Assembly (NCBI RefSeq): GCF_004766045.1
Contig: NZ_SPQQ01000002.1
Location: 62,001-126,000, forward strand
Source: Desulfosporosinus fructosivorans
Lineage (GTDB): Bacteria; Bacillota; Desulfitobacteriia; Desulfitobacteriales; Desulfitobacteriaceae
Reading direction: 5' to 3'
DNA: 64,000 nt
The notes under the pieces were generated by a model. The model worked only from the letters and a program-made list of their open reading frames with translations, ran no database searches and was not told the origin of the DNA. Positions 36,005-44,904 of this stretch are shown one piece after another (positions within the stretch are counted from its first letter, which is position 1; every line of letters starts with the position of its first letter). Made by a program: the position numbers and the translations under genes.

Positions 36005-36497
36005 TTCGAATCCCTCCCAAACGTATACCGCGCACGTCCATGGCAAGATCTTGGGGAACGACCAAGCATATTGTGTAGGTTTTATTTTTCCTGCCGCCTG
36101 ACTGAACCTTATTTACTTCAAAGGTACCAAGTTCTTCCCCAGCCCTATTCAATCCAACCACTTGTTCCCCAACTTGAGGTACTGGTGCATATTCATAGGG
36201 AATCCTGACTATTGCTTCAGTATCACTGTAGGAGGCATCTACTATAAAGATGGCCAACCCCGGACAGCGGCTCAGGCAAACACCGCAGCCATTACATTGA
36301 TCGAAATCCAGTTTTGGCAGGTTGTTAATATCTTCCATCGGTTGAATTGCGCCTTGCTTACAGGCTTCTGTGCAAGGATTGCAGGGAATCTCTTGGAAGC
36401 ATTCGATGATGGCTACCGGACCTTTTTTCAATCTTGCCTCGGAAGGAGTAACAGTTTTTATATCTTCTGATGTCGGAATCCCAGTCGTGTTCAGCAT
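35994..36497 (-). CDS. 4Fe-4S ferredoxin-like subunit
   Basis: 167 residues. First cluster region ECFQEIPCNPCTEACKQGAI, second CNGCGVCLSRCPGLAIF, giving two [4Fe-4S]-type cysteine sets. A C-terminal beta-rich part (VPQVGEQVVGLNRAGEELGTFEV) is also seen in such complexes. Expected role: electron wire from the flavin subunits. Overlaps the flavoprotein gene upstream by seven bases. Confidence 0.85.
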   Translation of the reverse strand: MLNTTGIPTSEDIKTVTPSEARLKKGPVAIIECFQEIPCNPCTEACKQGAIQPMEDINNLPKLDFDQCNGCGVCLSRCPGLAIFIVDASYSDTEAIVRIPYEYAPVPQVGEQVVGLNRAGEELGTFEVNKVQSGGRKNKTYTICLVVPQDLAMDVRGIRLGGIRNAN

Positions 36498-37585
36498 GCC
36501 GCTCCCCCCTTGTTCATCAGTTTCATAATTCCTTTCACCGTCTTTTGTCCAGCAGGCCCGGCGCGAAGTTCACTTAACTCAGCCAAGGCTTCTGCTTGAA
36601 GTTTTGGAGTCACATCGTTTCCGTGCCCCAGACTTGAAGCAGCGCAAATGCCGGCCAAGCGACCTTCCACCATAGCAGAACTGGCTTCTTCAACTCCACT
36701 GACGTCCCCTGCGACATAGAGCCCGAGACGGGTGGTTTCTAAATATTTATTTCTAATGGGCACATGTCCAGAAAGTTCCGGCACGTATTTCATCTGACAG
36801 TCCGCTTGGAAGCAGAGCTCGGTTAAAGGGCTCAAACCAACTGCGAGACAGATTACATCCACTTTAAGATCTTGTTTGCTCCCAGGAATCGGCTGCCATT
36901 TATCATCGAGCTTGCAGATAATGGCACCTTCTACGCTATCCTTACCGTAAGCTTCTATAATGGTATGTGAGGTTAAAATCGGCACTCCAGCGCGTCGAAT
37001 CTTAGAAGCATGTACAAGATAACCTCCGATGGTAGGCGACGCTTCGATAATCCCAGCGATTTCCACGCCGGCCTGCATCAATTGATAGGAGACAATCAGT
37101 CCAATATTGCCAGCGCCGATCATCAACACGCGTTGTCCTGGAACAATACCATGCACGTTCATCAGAGTTTGAACCGCTCCTGCTCCATAGATACCGGGCA
37201 AATCGTTATTCGGAAAAGTAATCATTCTCTCTGAAGCACCAGTAGCCACAATAATTTTTTCTGGATTGATTTTAAGATGTTTACCTTGGCCTTCAGCAGT
37301 GACCACACCGTCTTCATAAATTCCCAGCACGGTGGTCTCTGTCCACACTTCAACCTTAGGATTATTTTCACACTGCTCAATAAGAAAATCGCCAATCTGG
37401 TAACCGCGGTCCCCAGCATACTGCTTTTTTGAACCGAAGAATTTATGAGTCTGTTTAACCAATTGACCGCCAGGTTTATCATCCCGTTCTAGGAGCAGAA
37501 CACTAGCACCTAAATCAGCCGCAGCAGCGGCAGCACTCAGACCAGCTGGGCCGCCACCAATAACGAGAATCTCTATCTCTTTCAC
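36491..37585 (-). CDS. FAD/NAD(P)-type oxidoreductase, alpha subunit
   Basis: About 364 residues, two-dinucleotide-binding fold. First Rossmann motif ILVIGGGPAGLSAAAAAADLG, then PGGQLVKQTHKFFG. Second GQRVLMIGAGNIGLIVSYQLMQAG. FAD-closing YVAGDVSGVEEASSAMVEGRLAG. This is the HcnB/LhpF and dye-linked proline dehydrogenase alpha-subunit group, normally passing electrons between subunits. Start GTG at 37585 with AAAGGGGTG upstream; a GTG at 37594 is also in frame. Overlaps the 2Fe-2S gene. Confidence 0.85.
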   Translation of the reverse strand: MKEIEILVIGGGPAGLSAAAAAADLGASVLLLERDDKPGGQLVKQTHKFFGSKKQYAGDRGYQIGDFLIEQCENNPKVEVWTETTVLGIYEDGVVTAEGQGKHLKINPEKIIVATGASERMITFPNNDLPGIYGAGAVQTLMNVHGIVPGQRVLMIGAGNIGLIVSYQLMQAGVEIAGIIEASPTIGGYLVHASKIRRAGVPILTSHTIIEAYGKDSVEGAIICKLDDKWQPIPGSKQDLKVDVICLAVGLSPLTELCFQADCQMKYVPELSGHVPIRNKYLETTRLGLYVAGDVSGVEEASSAMVEGRLAGICAASSLGHGNDVTPKLQAEALAELSELRAGPAGQKTVKGIMKLMNKGGAAC

Positions 37586-37887
37586 CTGAGGCACCCCTTT
37601 CCTTGCTGAGTCTCTACCCTCATGCCGGACTGAACTTTTTCCACACAGATTCTGATATTTGGTTCCCCATTAACCACCATTAAACAAGATGAACAATTAC
37701 CGATCGCGCAGAATAGACCCCGTGGTCGGTGCATTACGTGGCTGTGGCCCAAAACTCTGATCCCTCCTGCATGTAAGGCAGCTGCAATGGTCTCGCCTTC
37801 AAAACCCTTTAGTTCCTGCCCATCAAAGAAGAAGGTAAATTCTTCTCCACGTTCAAAGTCTAAAATAGGATGCTCTGTGATTCTCAA
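37582..37887 (-). CDS. [2Fe-2S] ferredoxin-like small subunit
   Basis: About 101 residues with the Fer2_4-type motif GLFCAIGNCSSCLMVVNGEPNIRIC (in outline C-x4-C-x2-C ... C) and the conserved GFEGETIAAALHAGGIRVL, as in HcnA or the N-terminus of sarcosine oxidase alpha. First gene of the five-gene dehydrogenase operon. TTG at 37887 has GAGGGAG eight bases upstream; a GTG at 37896 nearly touches it. A sigma-54 promoter lies 48 bases upstream. Confidence 0.83.
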   Translation of the reverse strand: MRITEHPILDFERGEEFTFFFDGQELKGFEGETIAAALHAGGIRVLGHSHVMHRPRGLFCAIGNCSSCLMVVNGEPNIRICVEKVQSGMRVETQQGKGCLR

Positions 37888-37934
37888 TGAACTCACTCCC
37901 TCAGTATGTAACTATCTTATTCAATCACAATAGT

Positions 37935-37950
37935 TGCAATTTTCGTTCCA
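37935..37950 (-). promoter_or_regulatory. sigma-54 promoter
   Basis: Minus strand TGGAACGAAAATTGCA: GG and GC separated by exactly ten bases, as in the -24/-12 consensus TGGCACN5TTGCA. It faces the five-gene dehydrogenase operon. Confidence 0.8.
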
Positions 37951-38044
37951 ATATTATTGAAATGATTGAATTGCAAAAATTAAAGTTTTGAAAAATAATG
38001 CTATGTTGAATAAGTTAATTTTCAGGAGATATTCGCAAAAAAAT

Positions 38045-38072
38045 ATCGGCTTATCAAATTTGACAAGTCGAT
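38045..38072. promoter_or_regulatory. 28-bp near-perfect palindrome, candidate activator site
   Basis: Left half ATCGGCTTATCAAA, right half TTTGACAAGTCGAT; two mismatched base pairs. It lies about 95 bases upstream of the -24 box, the right distance for a sigma-54 enhancer site. A similar half CTTATCAAA occurs near 38096. Confidence 0.65.
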
Positions 38073-38100
38073 AAAAACAAACACAACAAATTATATCTTA

Positions 38101-38385
38101 TCAAACGAGCTGTAATCTCATTTGCGTGCATTTCGGTTCAATAAAGCCAAGTTTTTCATACAATGGTTTACCATCTTGTGTAGCAGAAAGATCAATTGAG
38201 GACACGCCTAATCGTTTTGCTTCATCAATTATTTTACATATCGCCTTTGTAGCAGACCCCATTCTGCGATACTTAGGATATGTAAATACATTAAGTAAAG
38301 TTCCGGTTTTACCTGTTATAAATGATGGATTTGCAGGTCTTTCTGATATTGAGAGAAATGCCGTTGAAACACTATAGGAATCCCC
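38101..38385 (-). pseudogene. 5'-truncated GNAT acetyltransferase remnant
   Basis: 94 codons open from a TAA at 38386-38388 to TGA at 38101-38103, with no usable start. The translation keeps the acetyl-CoA core (FTYPKYRRMGSATKAICKI, with the RxxG loop) and the end SATQDGKPLYEKLGF of a GNAT acetyltransferase, but the N-terminal strands are missing. It sits between the sigma-54 regulator and its target operon, next to the enhancer site. Confidence 0.7.
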
Positions 38386-38431
38386 TTACAAATGTGTGCA
38401 ATTATTCGACACTTGTTTTGAAAACCGACAC

Positions 38432-40036
38432 CTATCTTAGGCTGAGCTTTTTCATTTTATAATATAAAGTACTGCGCGGAACCCCTAATTTCCTAGCTGC
38501 TTTTGATTTATCCCCACTACATCCTTCTAGGGCCTGGAGGATAACTTCCCGTTCCGCCCGGTCAGTGATATCAGTAAGAGTAGAATCTGGATCAGAGACG
38601 GCGAGATTATATTTTTGGAAACGGATAGTTTCTGGTAGGTGATCTTCTAAGATCAAATCCTCCTCAGCGAGGATAACCATGCGTTCCACCACATTTCGGA
38701 GTTCTCGTACATTTCCCGGCCAGGGGTAATTGAGCATGAACGGCATCACTTCTGGAGCCATTTGAGAAAGATCACGCCCCTGTTGCAAACAAAATTCCCG
38801 GATAAAAAGATAGATCAAATCCAGAATATCCTCTTTGCGCTGACGTAGGGGAGGGATTTCTATACTAACGACATTAATCCGATAATAGAGGTCTTGTCGA
38901 AAAGATCCATCGCTTATCATTTGTTCTAAGTCTCGATGAGTGGCTGCAATAACACGCACATCTACTTCTACAAGGTCATTGCCCCCGACCCGATAAAAAC
39001 ACTTATTTTGAAGAACACGGAGAAGCTTTACCTGCATTTCTAATGGCATTTCCCCAATCTCATCGAGAAAAATAGTTCCCTTGTGGGCAGCTTCAAATTT
39101 TCCCTGTCGCCCTTGGCGGTCGGCGCCAGTAAAGGCACCCGCCTGGTAACCAAATAACTCGCTTTCAAAAAGTGAAGCAGGAATAGCCCCACAATTAATA
39201 ACCACAAAAGGGTTATTGTGTCGGGAACTTTCCTCGTGAATCGCCTCCGCAAACAACTCTTTTCCTGTACCACTCTCCCCGCGAATCATTACGGCTGCAT
39301 TTGTATTAGCCACCCTTTGAGACAGACTGACGGTTTTCTGAAGTCCTTTGCTGTGCCCTGCAATTTTTCCAAATGCGGTGTTTGGACGGTGTATCTTGGT
39401 GATTTCCTTCTTAAGCTGTCGCACTTCCGAACTAGCCTTAGAGAGTTCATTGTGCAAAAGAACGATTTCCGTTATGTCTCTCTCCGCGCAGACGCTGCCA
39501 ATAACTTCATCTCCATTAGTAATTGATGAGGCGTTGATCAAGACGTGAGTTCCGGGGAGAGGTTGATGATAATTTTCACGAATGATTTTCTTTTTAGGCA
39601 AATCTGTATTAATGACATGGGTAACGACTAGGCTAGAAAAAAAGTTCTGGATATCTTCACCAACAATGGTCGTCCCAGCAATCCCGTAAAGATCTTCCGC
39701 TTTTTTATTCCAACCAATCACCGTGTTGTTTTGATCAATGACCGTGACCGCATCATTCACCGTGTCCATGAGCATCGACATGGAACTACTCAGCCGCCTA
39801 GTTTCCTCCCATAATAGCGAGATCAACATGGACGGATCAATGACCCCCTGAGGAACGTGCTCGGAATCTAAAAGGACCGCGTTTTCCCCCGGATGAGATT
39901 TGATAGCGTCTATCAACTCTTGGAACGTTCCAGAAAGAGGAAAAGTAAAACTCGTCAGGGGCCGTTCCTGACCACCCTTCAAAGGAGTCATCATATCTAT
40001 TGGTTTCCACACATCGCTGAAAGCTCTAAACAACAC
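38432..40036 (-). CDS. sigma-54-dependent transcriptional activator (PAS-AAA-Fis)
   Basis: 534 residues. N-terminal part (about 28-80) looks like a single CBS-type sensing unit; PAS at about 85-195 (DAVTVIDQNNTVIGWNKKAEDLYG); AAA core at about 225-460 with GESGTGKE (Walker A), GAFTGA (sigma-54 contact) and GTIFLDEIGEMP (Walker B); C-terminal Fis-type HTH (CSGDKSKAARKLGVPRSTLYYKMKKL). It activates sigma-54 promoters; the adjacent one drives the dehydrogenase operon. Its ligand could be proline, as for PrdR-like activators (inference). TTG start behind GGTGGGGGTGA. Confidence 0.93.
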   Translation of the reverse strand: MLFRAFSDVWKPIDMMTPLKGGQERPLTSFTFPLSGTFQELIDAIKSHPGENAVLLDSEHVPQGVIDPSMLISLLWEETRRLSSSMSMLMDTVNDAVTVIDQNNTVIGWNKKAEDLYGIAGTTIVGEDIQNFFSSLVVTHVINTDLPKKKIIRENYHQPLPGTHVLINASSITNGDEVIGSVCAERDITEIVLLHNELSKASSEVRQLKKEITKIHRPNTAFGKIAGHSKGLQKTVSLSQRVANTNAAVMIRGESGTGKELFAEAIHEESSRHNNPFVVINCGAIPASLFESELFGYQAGAFTGADRQGRQGKFEAAHKGTIFLDEIGEMPLEMQVKLLRVLQNKCFYRVGGNDLVEVDVRVIAATHRDLEQMISDGSFRQDLYYRINVVSIEIPPLRQRKEDILDLIYLFIREFCLQQGRDLSQMAPEVMPFMLNYPWPGNVRELRNVVERMVILAEEDLILEDHLPETIRFQKYNLAVSDPDSTLTDITDRAEREVILQALEGCSGDKSKAARKLGVPRSTLYYKMKKLSLR

Positions 40037-40102
40037 GTCACCCCCACCCGAACAATTCGAAACCGTGTGATTATCTCGTTATGTTCTACCTTTTTCAGTC
40101 TG

Positions 40103-40141
40103 AATATAAAAATGCAATTGAACGATTATCATTCAACTGCA
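40103..40141 (-). terminator. intrinsic terminator after thiF/moeB-like gene
   Basis: On the minus strand TGCAGTTGAA pairs with TTCAATTGCA (one G-T pair) and is followed by TTTTTATATTC. Confidence 0.7.
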
Positions 40142-40214
40142 CTTTATTATAACATCTTTATAAGTCCTATAGCTCAATAGTTCATACGAATAAACAAGAT
40201 ATTTTCGTCGTAGA

Positions 40215-40967
40215 TTACCCACACGCAATACAATTAGTCCTGGCTGCGATTTCTACTTTCCTGAATTCCATATCCAAAGCGTCAAATACCAACAATTTAC
40301 CTGTCAAAAGTTCTCCGATCCCAAGCAGAAACTTGATTGCCTCAGTTGCCTGAATAGTACCAATGACACCTGGTATAACACCGAGCACGCCTTTTTCTTC
40401 ATTAGTTTGGACACCTGTTGCCGGTGGAGGATTTAGAAATATACACCGGTAACAAGGACCTTCACCTGGAACATAGGTCATAGTCTGACCAAAAAGCTGA
40501 CTGACTCCCGCGTGGGAGAAGGGCTTTTTTAACAGTACACAGGCATCGTTAATCAGAAATTTACTTGTGAGATTATCTGTCGCGTCGATAATAAAATCAT
40601 AGTCTCTATCCTTTAAGATGTCTGATATATTCTCGGAACTAACCCATTCTTCATAGGTTACAACATCCACATCTGGGTTCAAACTATTGATTGTTTCTTT
40701 TCCTGATATAACTTTAGGCCTTCCAAGATCTTGACTAGAGTGGATAATCTGTCTTTGTAGATTTGAGAGTTCAACAACATCTGGATCAACAAGTCCGATC
40801 GTCCCTATGCCTGCTGCCGCTAGATACATAGCCACGGGTGAACCAAGCCCTCCCGTTCCTATAACAAGAACTTTAGAATTAAGAAGTTTCATTTGCCCCT
40901 TAACGCCGATTTCTTTTAAGACCAAATGTCTCGCGTACCTTTCGAGTTGATCCTTCGAAAACTCCAT
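40215..40967 (-). CDS. ThiF/MoeB/HesA-family adenylyltransferase
   Basis: 250 residues, E1-like. ATP-binding VLVIGTGGLGSPVAMYLAAAG (about 34-54), DNLTSKFLINDACV with catalytic Asp, and two zinc CxxC pairs, CYRC (about 172) and C-terminal CIAC. It adenylates the C-terminal Gly-Gly of a sulfur-carrier protein (MoaD, ThiS or similar). Its carrier is not in the window, so the pathway is open. ATG behind GGGGAGG. Ends the T-box-controlled proC-proB unit. Confidence 0.9.
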   Translation of the reverse strand: MEFSKDQLERYARHLVLKEIGVKGQMKLLNSKVLVIGTGGLGSPVAMYLAAAGIGTIGLVDPDVVELSNLQRQIIHSSQDLGRPKVISGKETINSLNPDVDVVTYEEWVSSENISDILKDRDYDFIIDATDNLTSKFLINDACVLLKKPFSHAGVSQLFGQTMTYVPGEGPCYRCIFLNPPPATGVQTNEEKGVLGVIPGVIGTIQATEAIKFLLGIGELLTGKLLVFDALDMEFRKVEIAARTNCIACG

Positions 40968-40996
40968 GCTTCCGCTTTCCTCCCCTAATATACAGC

Positions 40997-42118
40997 TTAT
41001 GCGTCCAGCATAAGCGTCATATTATCGCGATGAACTACTTCTTCCCCTTCAAAATCAGGAATGAGTTTGAGTATTACTTCAGAATGCAACCCTTTAACTT
41101 TCTGCACCTCATCACTACTCAGCTCTGCAACCCCTCTGGCAATCTCTTCTCCCAATATGTTGACAATACGAACGATTTCTTTACGTTCCCAGGTCCCCTC
41201 GATCGTTGTTATACCTTTAGCTAGTAAACTTTTCCCTTCCTCTACAAGAGCCTTAGCTGCCCCTTTGTCGACTTGGATACTGCCTTCGGATAAACCAGCA
41301 TAAGCGATCCAACGTTTTCTACCAGCAAGACGATGTTTTGCCGGTAAAAAATATGTTCCCTCAGTATCCTGTCCCTCTGTCAAGCTCAAGAGTTCTCTAA
41401 TCCGCGTAAAATTCAAAAGGAGCATTCCGATTCCAAAACGCGTGGCAATTTTTGCCGCCCTCAATTTTGTGACCATTCCTCCAGTACCTATCGTCGTTCC
41501 TGCTCCACCCGCCATACACTCTACCGCGGATACTTCGCAAACTTCTTTGACGAGTTGAGCCAAAGGATCTTTTTTCGGATTAGCGGAATACAAGCCATCA
41601 ACATCCGTCAAAATTACTAATAAATCTGCTCCAACGAGCCCGGCCACTAAGGCAGATAGGGTATCATTGTCCCCGAAACAGAGCTCATCCACCGCAACTG
41701 TATCGTTTTCATTAATAATAGGTACGACATGTAAGCGCATTAATTTCTCCAGCGTGTTTTGAGCGTTTCGATAGCGCGATGCATCCGCCAAATCTATACG
41801 GGACAATAGAATTTGAGCCCCCACGATATCATAGCGTTCTAGAGCTTGGGCATACCTCTCGATCAGCACCCCCTGTCCAACAGCTGCAACCGCCTGCTTG
41901 CCAGGTAAATCACGCGGGCGCACGTGTAGCCCAAGTTGACCCATACCGGCAGCGACCGCACCTGAAGTCACCAAAATACACTCCATGCCCTTTTTCTTCA
42001 GGGCTGCAATGACGGCGACTATTTCCGCGATGGCTTGATCATCTAACCCACCTTGAGGATGGTGCAAACTACTACTTCCAACTTTTATAACGACTCGTCG
42101 AACTTCAATTGCTATCAA
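40997..42118 (-). CDS. proB: glutamate 5-kinase
   Basis: 373 residues. Amino-acid kinase domain: VVIKVGSSSL start, LVTSGAVAAGMGQLG, INENDTVAVDELCFGDNDTLSALVAGLVGADLLVILTDVDGLY. C-terminal PUA domain (about 283-360). It phosphorylates glutamate in the first proline step and is normally feedback-inhibited by proline. TTG start with AAGGAGAG upstream; overlaps the end of proC by four bases. Confidence 0.96.
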   Translation of the reverse strand: MIAIEVRRVVIKVGSSSLHHPQGGLDDQAIAEIVAVIAALKKKGMECILVTSGAVAAGMGQLGLHVRPRDLPGKQAVAAVGQGVLIERYAQALERYDIVGAQILLSRIDLADASRYRNAQNTLEKLMRLHVVPIINENDTVAVDELCFGDNDTLSALVAGLVGADLLVILTDVDGLYSANPKKDPLAQLVKEVCEVSAVECMAGGAGTTIGTGGMVTKLRAAKIATRFGIGMLLLNFTRIRELLSLTEGQDTEGTYFLPAKHRLAGRKRWIAYAGLSEGSIQVDKGAAKALVEEGKSLLAKGITTIEGTWERKEIVRIVNILGEEIARGVAELSSDEVQKVKGLHSEVILKLIPDFEGEEVVHRDNMTLMLDA

Positions 42119-42924
42119 TCCGAATTCTCTCCTTCCAGGTCTTCAGCACGCTGAGCACATGCTTTAGCTGCCTTTAGAACGGTGAATTCTAATTTATCGT
42201 CTGTAAACACATTTAGTGCTGCATAGGTGGTCCCATTGGGAGAGGTTACTTCTTCGCGTAGCTTCCCCGGTGATTTATCGCTCTCAGCAATCATTTTTCC
42301 AGCACCAATTAGTGTTTCGAGCACTAGTATCTCTGCTTCTTCTTCGCTAAGACCTAGATGAACCCCTGCTTTAATTAAACTTTCGGCAAATAGATAAAAA
42401 TAGGCTGGCCCGCTGCCACTAATTGCCGTAAGTGCATTGATTTTCTCTTCCGGGACCCACATAATCTTCCCAGTGGCAGAGAAAATCTCCCCCCCCATCT
42501 CAGCCTGTTCCTCAGTGACATTCTCTCCACGCGCCAGGCCCGTCATAGAATGAAGCACTGCAGTTGAAGTATTCGGCATCGCTCGAATCACCGCAATTCC
42601 GGGAAGGTGCTTGTAAAATACCTTTAACGGAACACCAGCTGCTACACTGATAATTAATTTGTCGTGCAACCTGTAATTCTTTAACTGTTTAACCACTCCC
42701 AGAACATCTTTCGGCTTCACAGCGATGATCAGAACACGAGAGTTCTCCACAAGCTCCTCAAGATTGCTCGCCGTAATACTATATTTATCCACTAAATGTT
42801 GAAGACGTTCGTGATTCGAACGATTACTTGCTCGAATCAGAAATTGTGCATCTGCTTTCTTTAGTCCGCCGATTATAGCCTCCGCAATATTCCCTCCACC
42901 GATAAAACCAATTGATTGAGTCAT
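42115..42924 (-). CDS. proC: pyrroline-5-carboxylate reductase
   Basis: 269 residues. N-terminal NADP-binding GFIGGGNIAEAIIGGL; mid segment VIRAMPNTSTAV; C-terminal dimer domain with AISGSGPAYFYLFAESLIKAGVHLG and VTSPNGTTYAAL. It catalyses the last step of proline synthesis. ATG behind AAAGGGTG. First gene after the proline T-box. Confidence 0.96.
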   Translation of the reverse strand: MTQSIGFIGGGNIAEAIIGGLKKADAQFLIRASNRSNHERLQHLVDKYSITASNLEELVENSRVLIIAVKPKDVLGVVKQLKNYRLHDKLIISVAAGVPLKVFYKHLPGIAVIRAMPNTSTAVLHSMTGLARGENVTEEQAEMGGEIFSATGKIMWVPEEKINALTAISGSGPAYFYLFAESLIKAGVHLGLSEEEAEILVLETLIGAGKMIAESDKSPGKLREEVTSPNGTTYAALNVFTDDKLEFTVLKAAKACAQRAEDLEGENSD

Positions 42925-43039
42925 TAGCTACACCCTTTCATGAACCATTATTTCAATATTACCCTTTACTCACTTTTAAGCTTGCGCTCCATCCCCTCGG
43001 CGACGTGCTTCCCCGTTTCCATCCCTGTCTTCTGTGCTT

Positions 43040-43310
43040 TTTGACTAAAAAAAGGCTCCTCTCATCCCTATGTTAAGGGACGAAAGAAGCCTTCCGCGGT
43101 ACCACCTTTATTGCCTACGCCAACTTTATGTTACAGGATTAATCCTGCAACATTCCGCTTAACGGTGGAAACCGTCTGATTCCTCATCAGAGCATCACGA
43201 CTGGGTTTCTGATAACGGGGTGGAAAAACTCTCAGCTCAAGGTTTTTCTCTCTGAACACCACGCGTACCATACTAGGTCGATCTCATGCGATATTCCTTA
43301 TGCAGTTAAC
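43040..43310 (-). ncRNA. T-box leader (proline) upstream of proC-proB
   Basis: On the minus strand: an AGTA bulge element (near 43270), the CAGAGAG motif (near 43250), a Stem I with candidate specifier CCC (Pro) in GAAACCCAGTC (codon at 43205-43203), the T-box sequence GGTGGTACCGCG (43107-43096), and a terminator whose stem pairs GGCTTCTTTCGTCCC with GGGATGAGAGGAGCC before seven Ts. Uncharged tRNA-Pro is expected to stabilise the antiterminator and turn on proC and proB. T-box motif certain, specifier tentative. Confidence 0.88.
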
Positions 43311-43354
43311 TATACTCTAACTCACACATCTCAGAATTTCAAGTACTTCCACAC

Positions 43355-44422
43355 TCAGTTCCTAACAAGTGCCTCGACGATAGCATTGCCCATTTCCCGA
43401 GTTCCTAATACTTTATCGCCTGGTTTTGCCAAATCTGGAGTTCGGTATCCCTCAGCTAAGACAGCTTCCACCGCTTGCTCAATCATTTGAGCCTCTTCTT
43501 CTAAATCAAACGAATACCTCAACATTAAGGCTCCTGAGAGGATCGTTGCTAAAGGATTCGCAATGTTTTTCCCTGCAATATCAGGTGCTGAGCCGTGGGA
43601 TGGCTCATAGAGTCCTTTTTTTCCATTTAGACTTGCCGAGGGTACCAAGCCTATCGATCCACCCAGCATCGAAGCCAAATCAGTGAGGATATCTCCAAAC
43701 ATATTCTCCGTAACTATGACATCAAATTGATTGGGGCGCAGCACTAATTGCATCGCCGCATTATCTACATACATATGCGTCAAATCAACCCCTGGATAAT
43801 CCTTGGCAATTTCGACCGTGATTTCACGCCATAGACGGGAGGATTCTAGGACATTCGCTTTATCAACTGAACAAAGTCTCCCAGTTCGCTTGACGGCCAT
43901 CTGAAAGCCTAGTTCGACAATACGGCGAATCTCTTCCTCTGTATATATCAAAATGTCATAAGCACTCGTCGGGTTAGTCTTTCTTCCCTTTTCTCCGAAA
44001 TAAAGTCCACCAGTTAGTTCACGCAATACGACGAGATCAACGTCCTTGACCACCTCAGGTCGAAGCGTAGAGGCATCGACCAACATAGGGCTCATTTTCA
44101 CAGGCCGTATATTAGCGTACAGACTGAGGGCCTTTCTGATTTTGAGAAGGCCACCCAATTCTGGGCGTTCTTGCGCTGGGAGAGTTTCCCATTTTGGGCC
44201 ACCCACTGCACCCAGAAGAATCGCATCTGCTGCTTGAGCCGCTGCCAGCGTTGCATCGGGTAAGGCCTTGCCCACTTCGTCAATCGCTGCTCCACCAATT
44301 AAACCGTATTCAAAATTGAGGCTAGTCGATCGACCTTTTAATACCGCTTCTAAAACCTTAACCGCTTCAGGAGTAATCTCTTTTCCTATACCGTCTCCTG
44401 GGAGAACTAAAACATTAGGCAT
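43355..44422 (-). CDS. leuB: 3-isopropylmalate dehydrogenase
   Basis: About 355 residues. Start [33 protein letters not shown]; metal/substrate segment [21 protein letters not shown] then [18 protein letters not shown] loop [18 protein letters not shown]. Oxidative decarboxylation in leucine synthesis. The ATG at 44422 has GAAGGGAGG upstream; the longer frame to 44464 would overlap leuD. Last gene of the ilv-leu operon, with no terminator before the T-box. Confidence 0.96.
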   Translation of the reverse strand: MPNVLVLPGDGIGKEITPEAVKVLEAVLKGRSTSLNFEYGLIGGAAIDEVGKALPDATLAAAQAADAILLGAVGGPKWETLPAQERPELGGLLKIRKALSLYANIRPVKMSPMLVDASTLRPEVVKDVDLVVLRELTGGLYFGEKGRKTNPTSAYDILIYTEEEIRRIVELGFQMAVKRTGRLCSVDKANVLESSRLWREITVEIAKDYPGVDLTHMYVDNAAMQLVLRPNQFDVIVTENMFGDILTDLASMLGGSIGLVPSASLNGKKGLYEPSHGSAPDIAGKNIANPLATILSGALMLRYSFDLEEEAQMIEQAVEAVLAEGYRTPDLAKPGDKVLGTREMGNAIVEALVRN

Positions 44423-44903
44423 TCTTATTCCTCCCTTCAATGTATGGGATAAGCCCACCTGCACGAATTAAGTCCTGCATAAAGGGCGGAAAAGAATTAG
44501 CTTGATACTTCATATTCGTTGTGCGATTCTCAATAATTCCAGTTGCCACGTCAACTTCTACCTCATCACCTTGAGAAATTCCCGCGGCTGCTTCCGGGCA
44601 TTCCATAATGGGCAATCCAATATTAATAGCATTGCGATAAAAAATCCGGGCAAACGACTCTGCAATAACTACTTGAATCCCACAAACTTTTATGGCAATC
44701 GGAGCATGCTCACGCGAGGAACCGCAACCGAAGTTTTTCCCGCCAACCATAACGTCCCCAGTTTTAACATCCTGAGCAAACGACGTACCCGCATCTTCCA
44801 TGCAATGTGCCGCCAGATGTTCAGGAGTGGATTTATTTAAATATCGTGCCGGTAAAATGATATCCGTATCGATGTCATGACCAAATTTCCACACTTTTCC
44901 CAA
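44415..44903 (-). CDS. leuD: 3-isopropylmalate dehydratase small subunit
   Basis: 162 residues, the short archaeal/clostridial type. Motifs [18 protein letters not shown] and [22 protein letters not shown], the swivel-domain substrate loop. Works with LeuC as isopropylmalate isomerase. TTG start with AGAGGAGGTG upstream; starts one base after leuC. Confidence 0.96.
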   Translation of the reverse strand: MGKVWKFGHDIDTDIILPARYLNKSTPEHLAAHCMEDAGTSFAQDVKTGDVMVGGKNFGCGSSREHAPIAIKVCGIQVVIAESFARIFYRNAINIGLPIMECPEAAAGISQGDEVEVDVATGIIENRTTNMKYQANSFPPFMQDLIRAGGLIPYIEGRNKNA

Positions 44904-44904
44904 T

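Noticed and set aside
38126-38377. 83-codon plus-strand frame
   Set aside because: Complementary to the GNAT remnant, which reads as a recognisable acetyltransferase on the minus strand.
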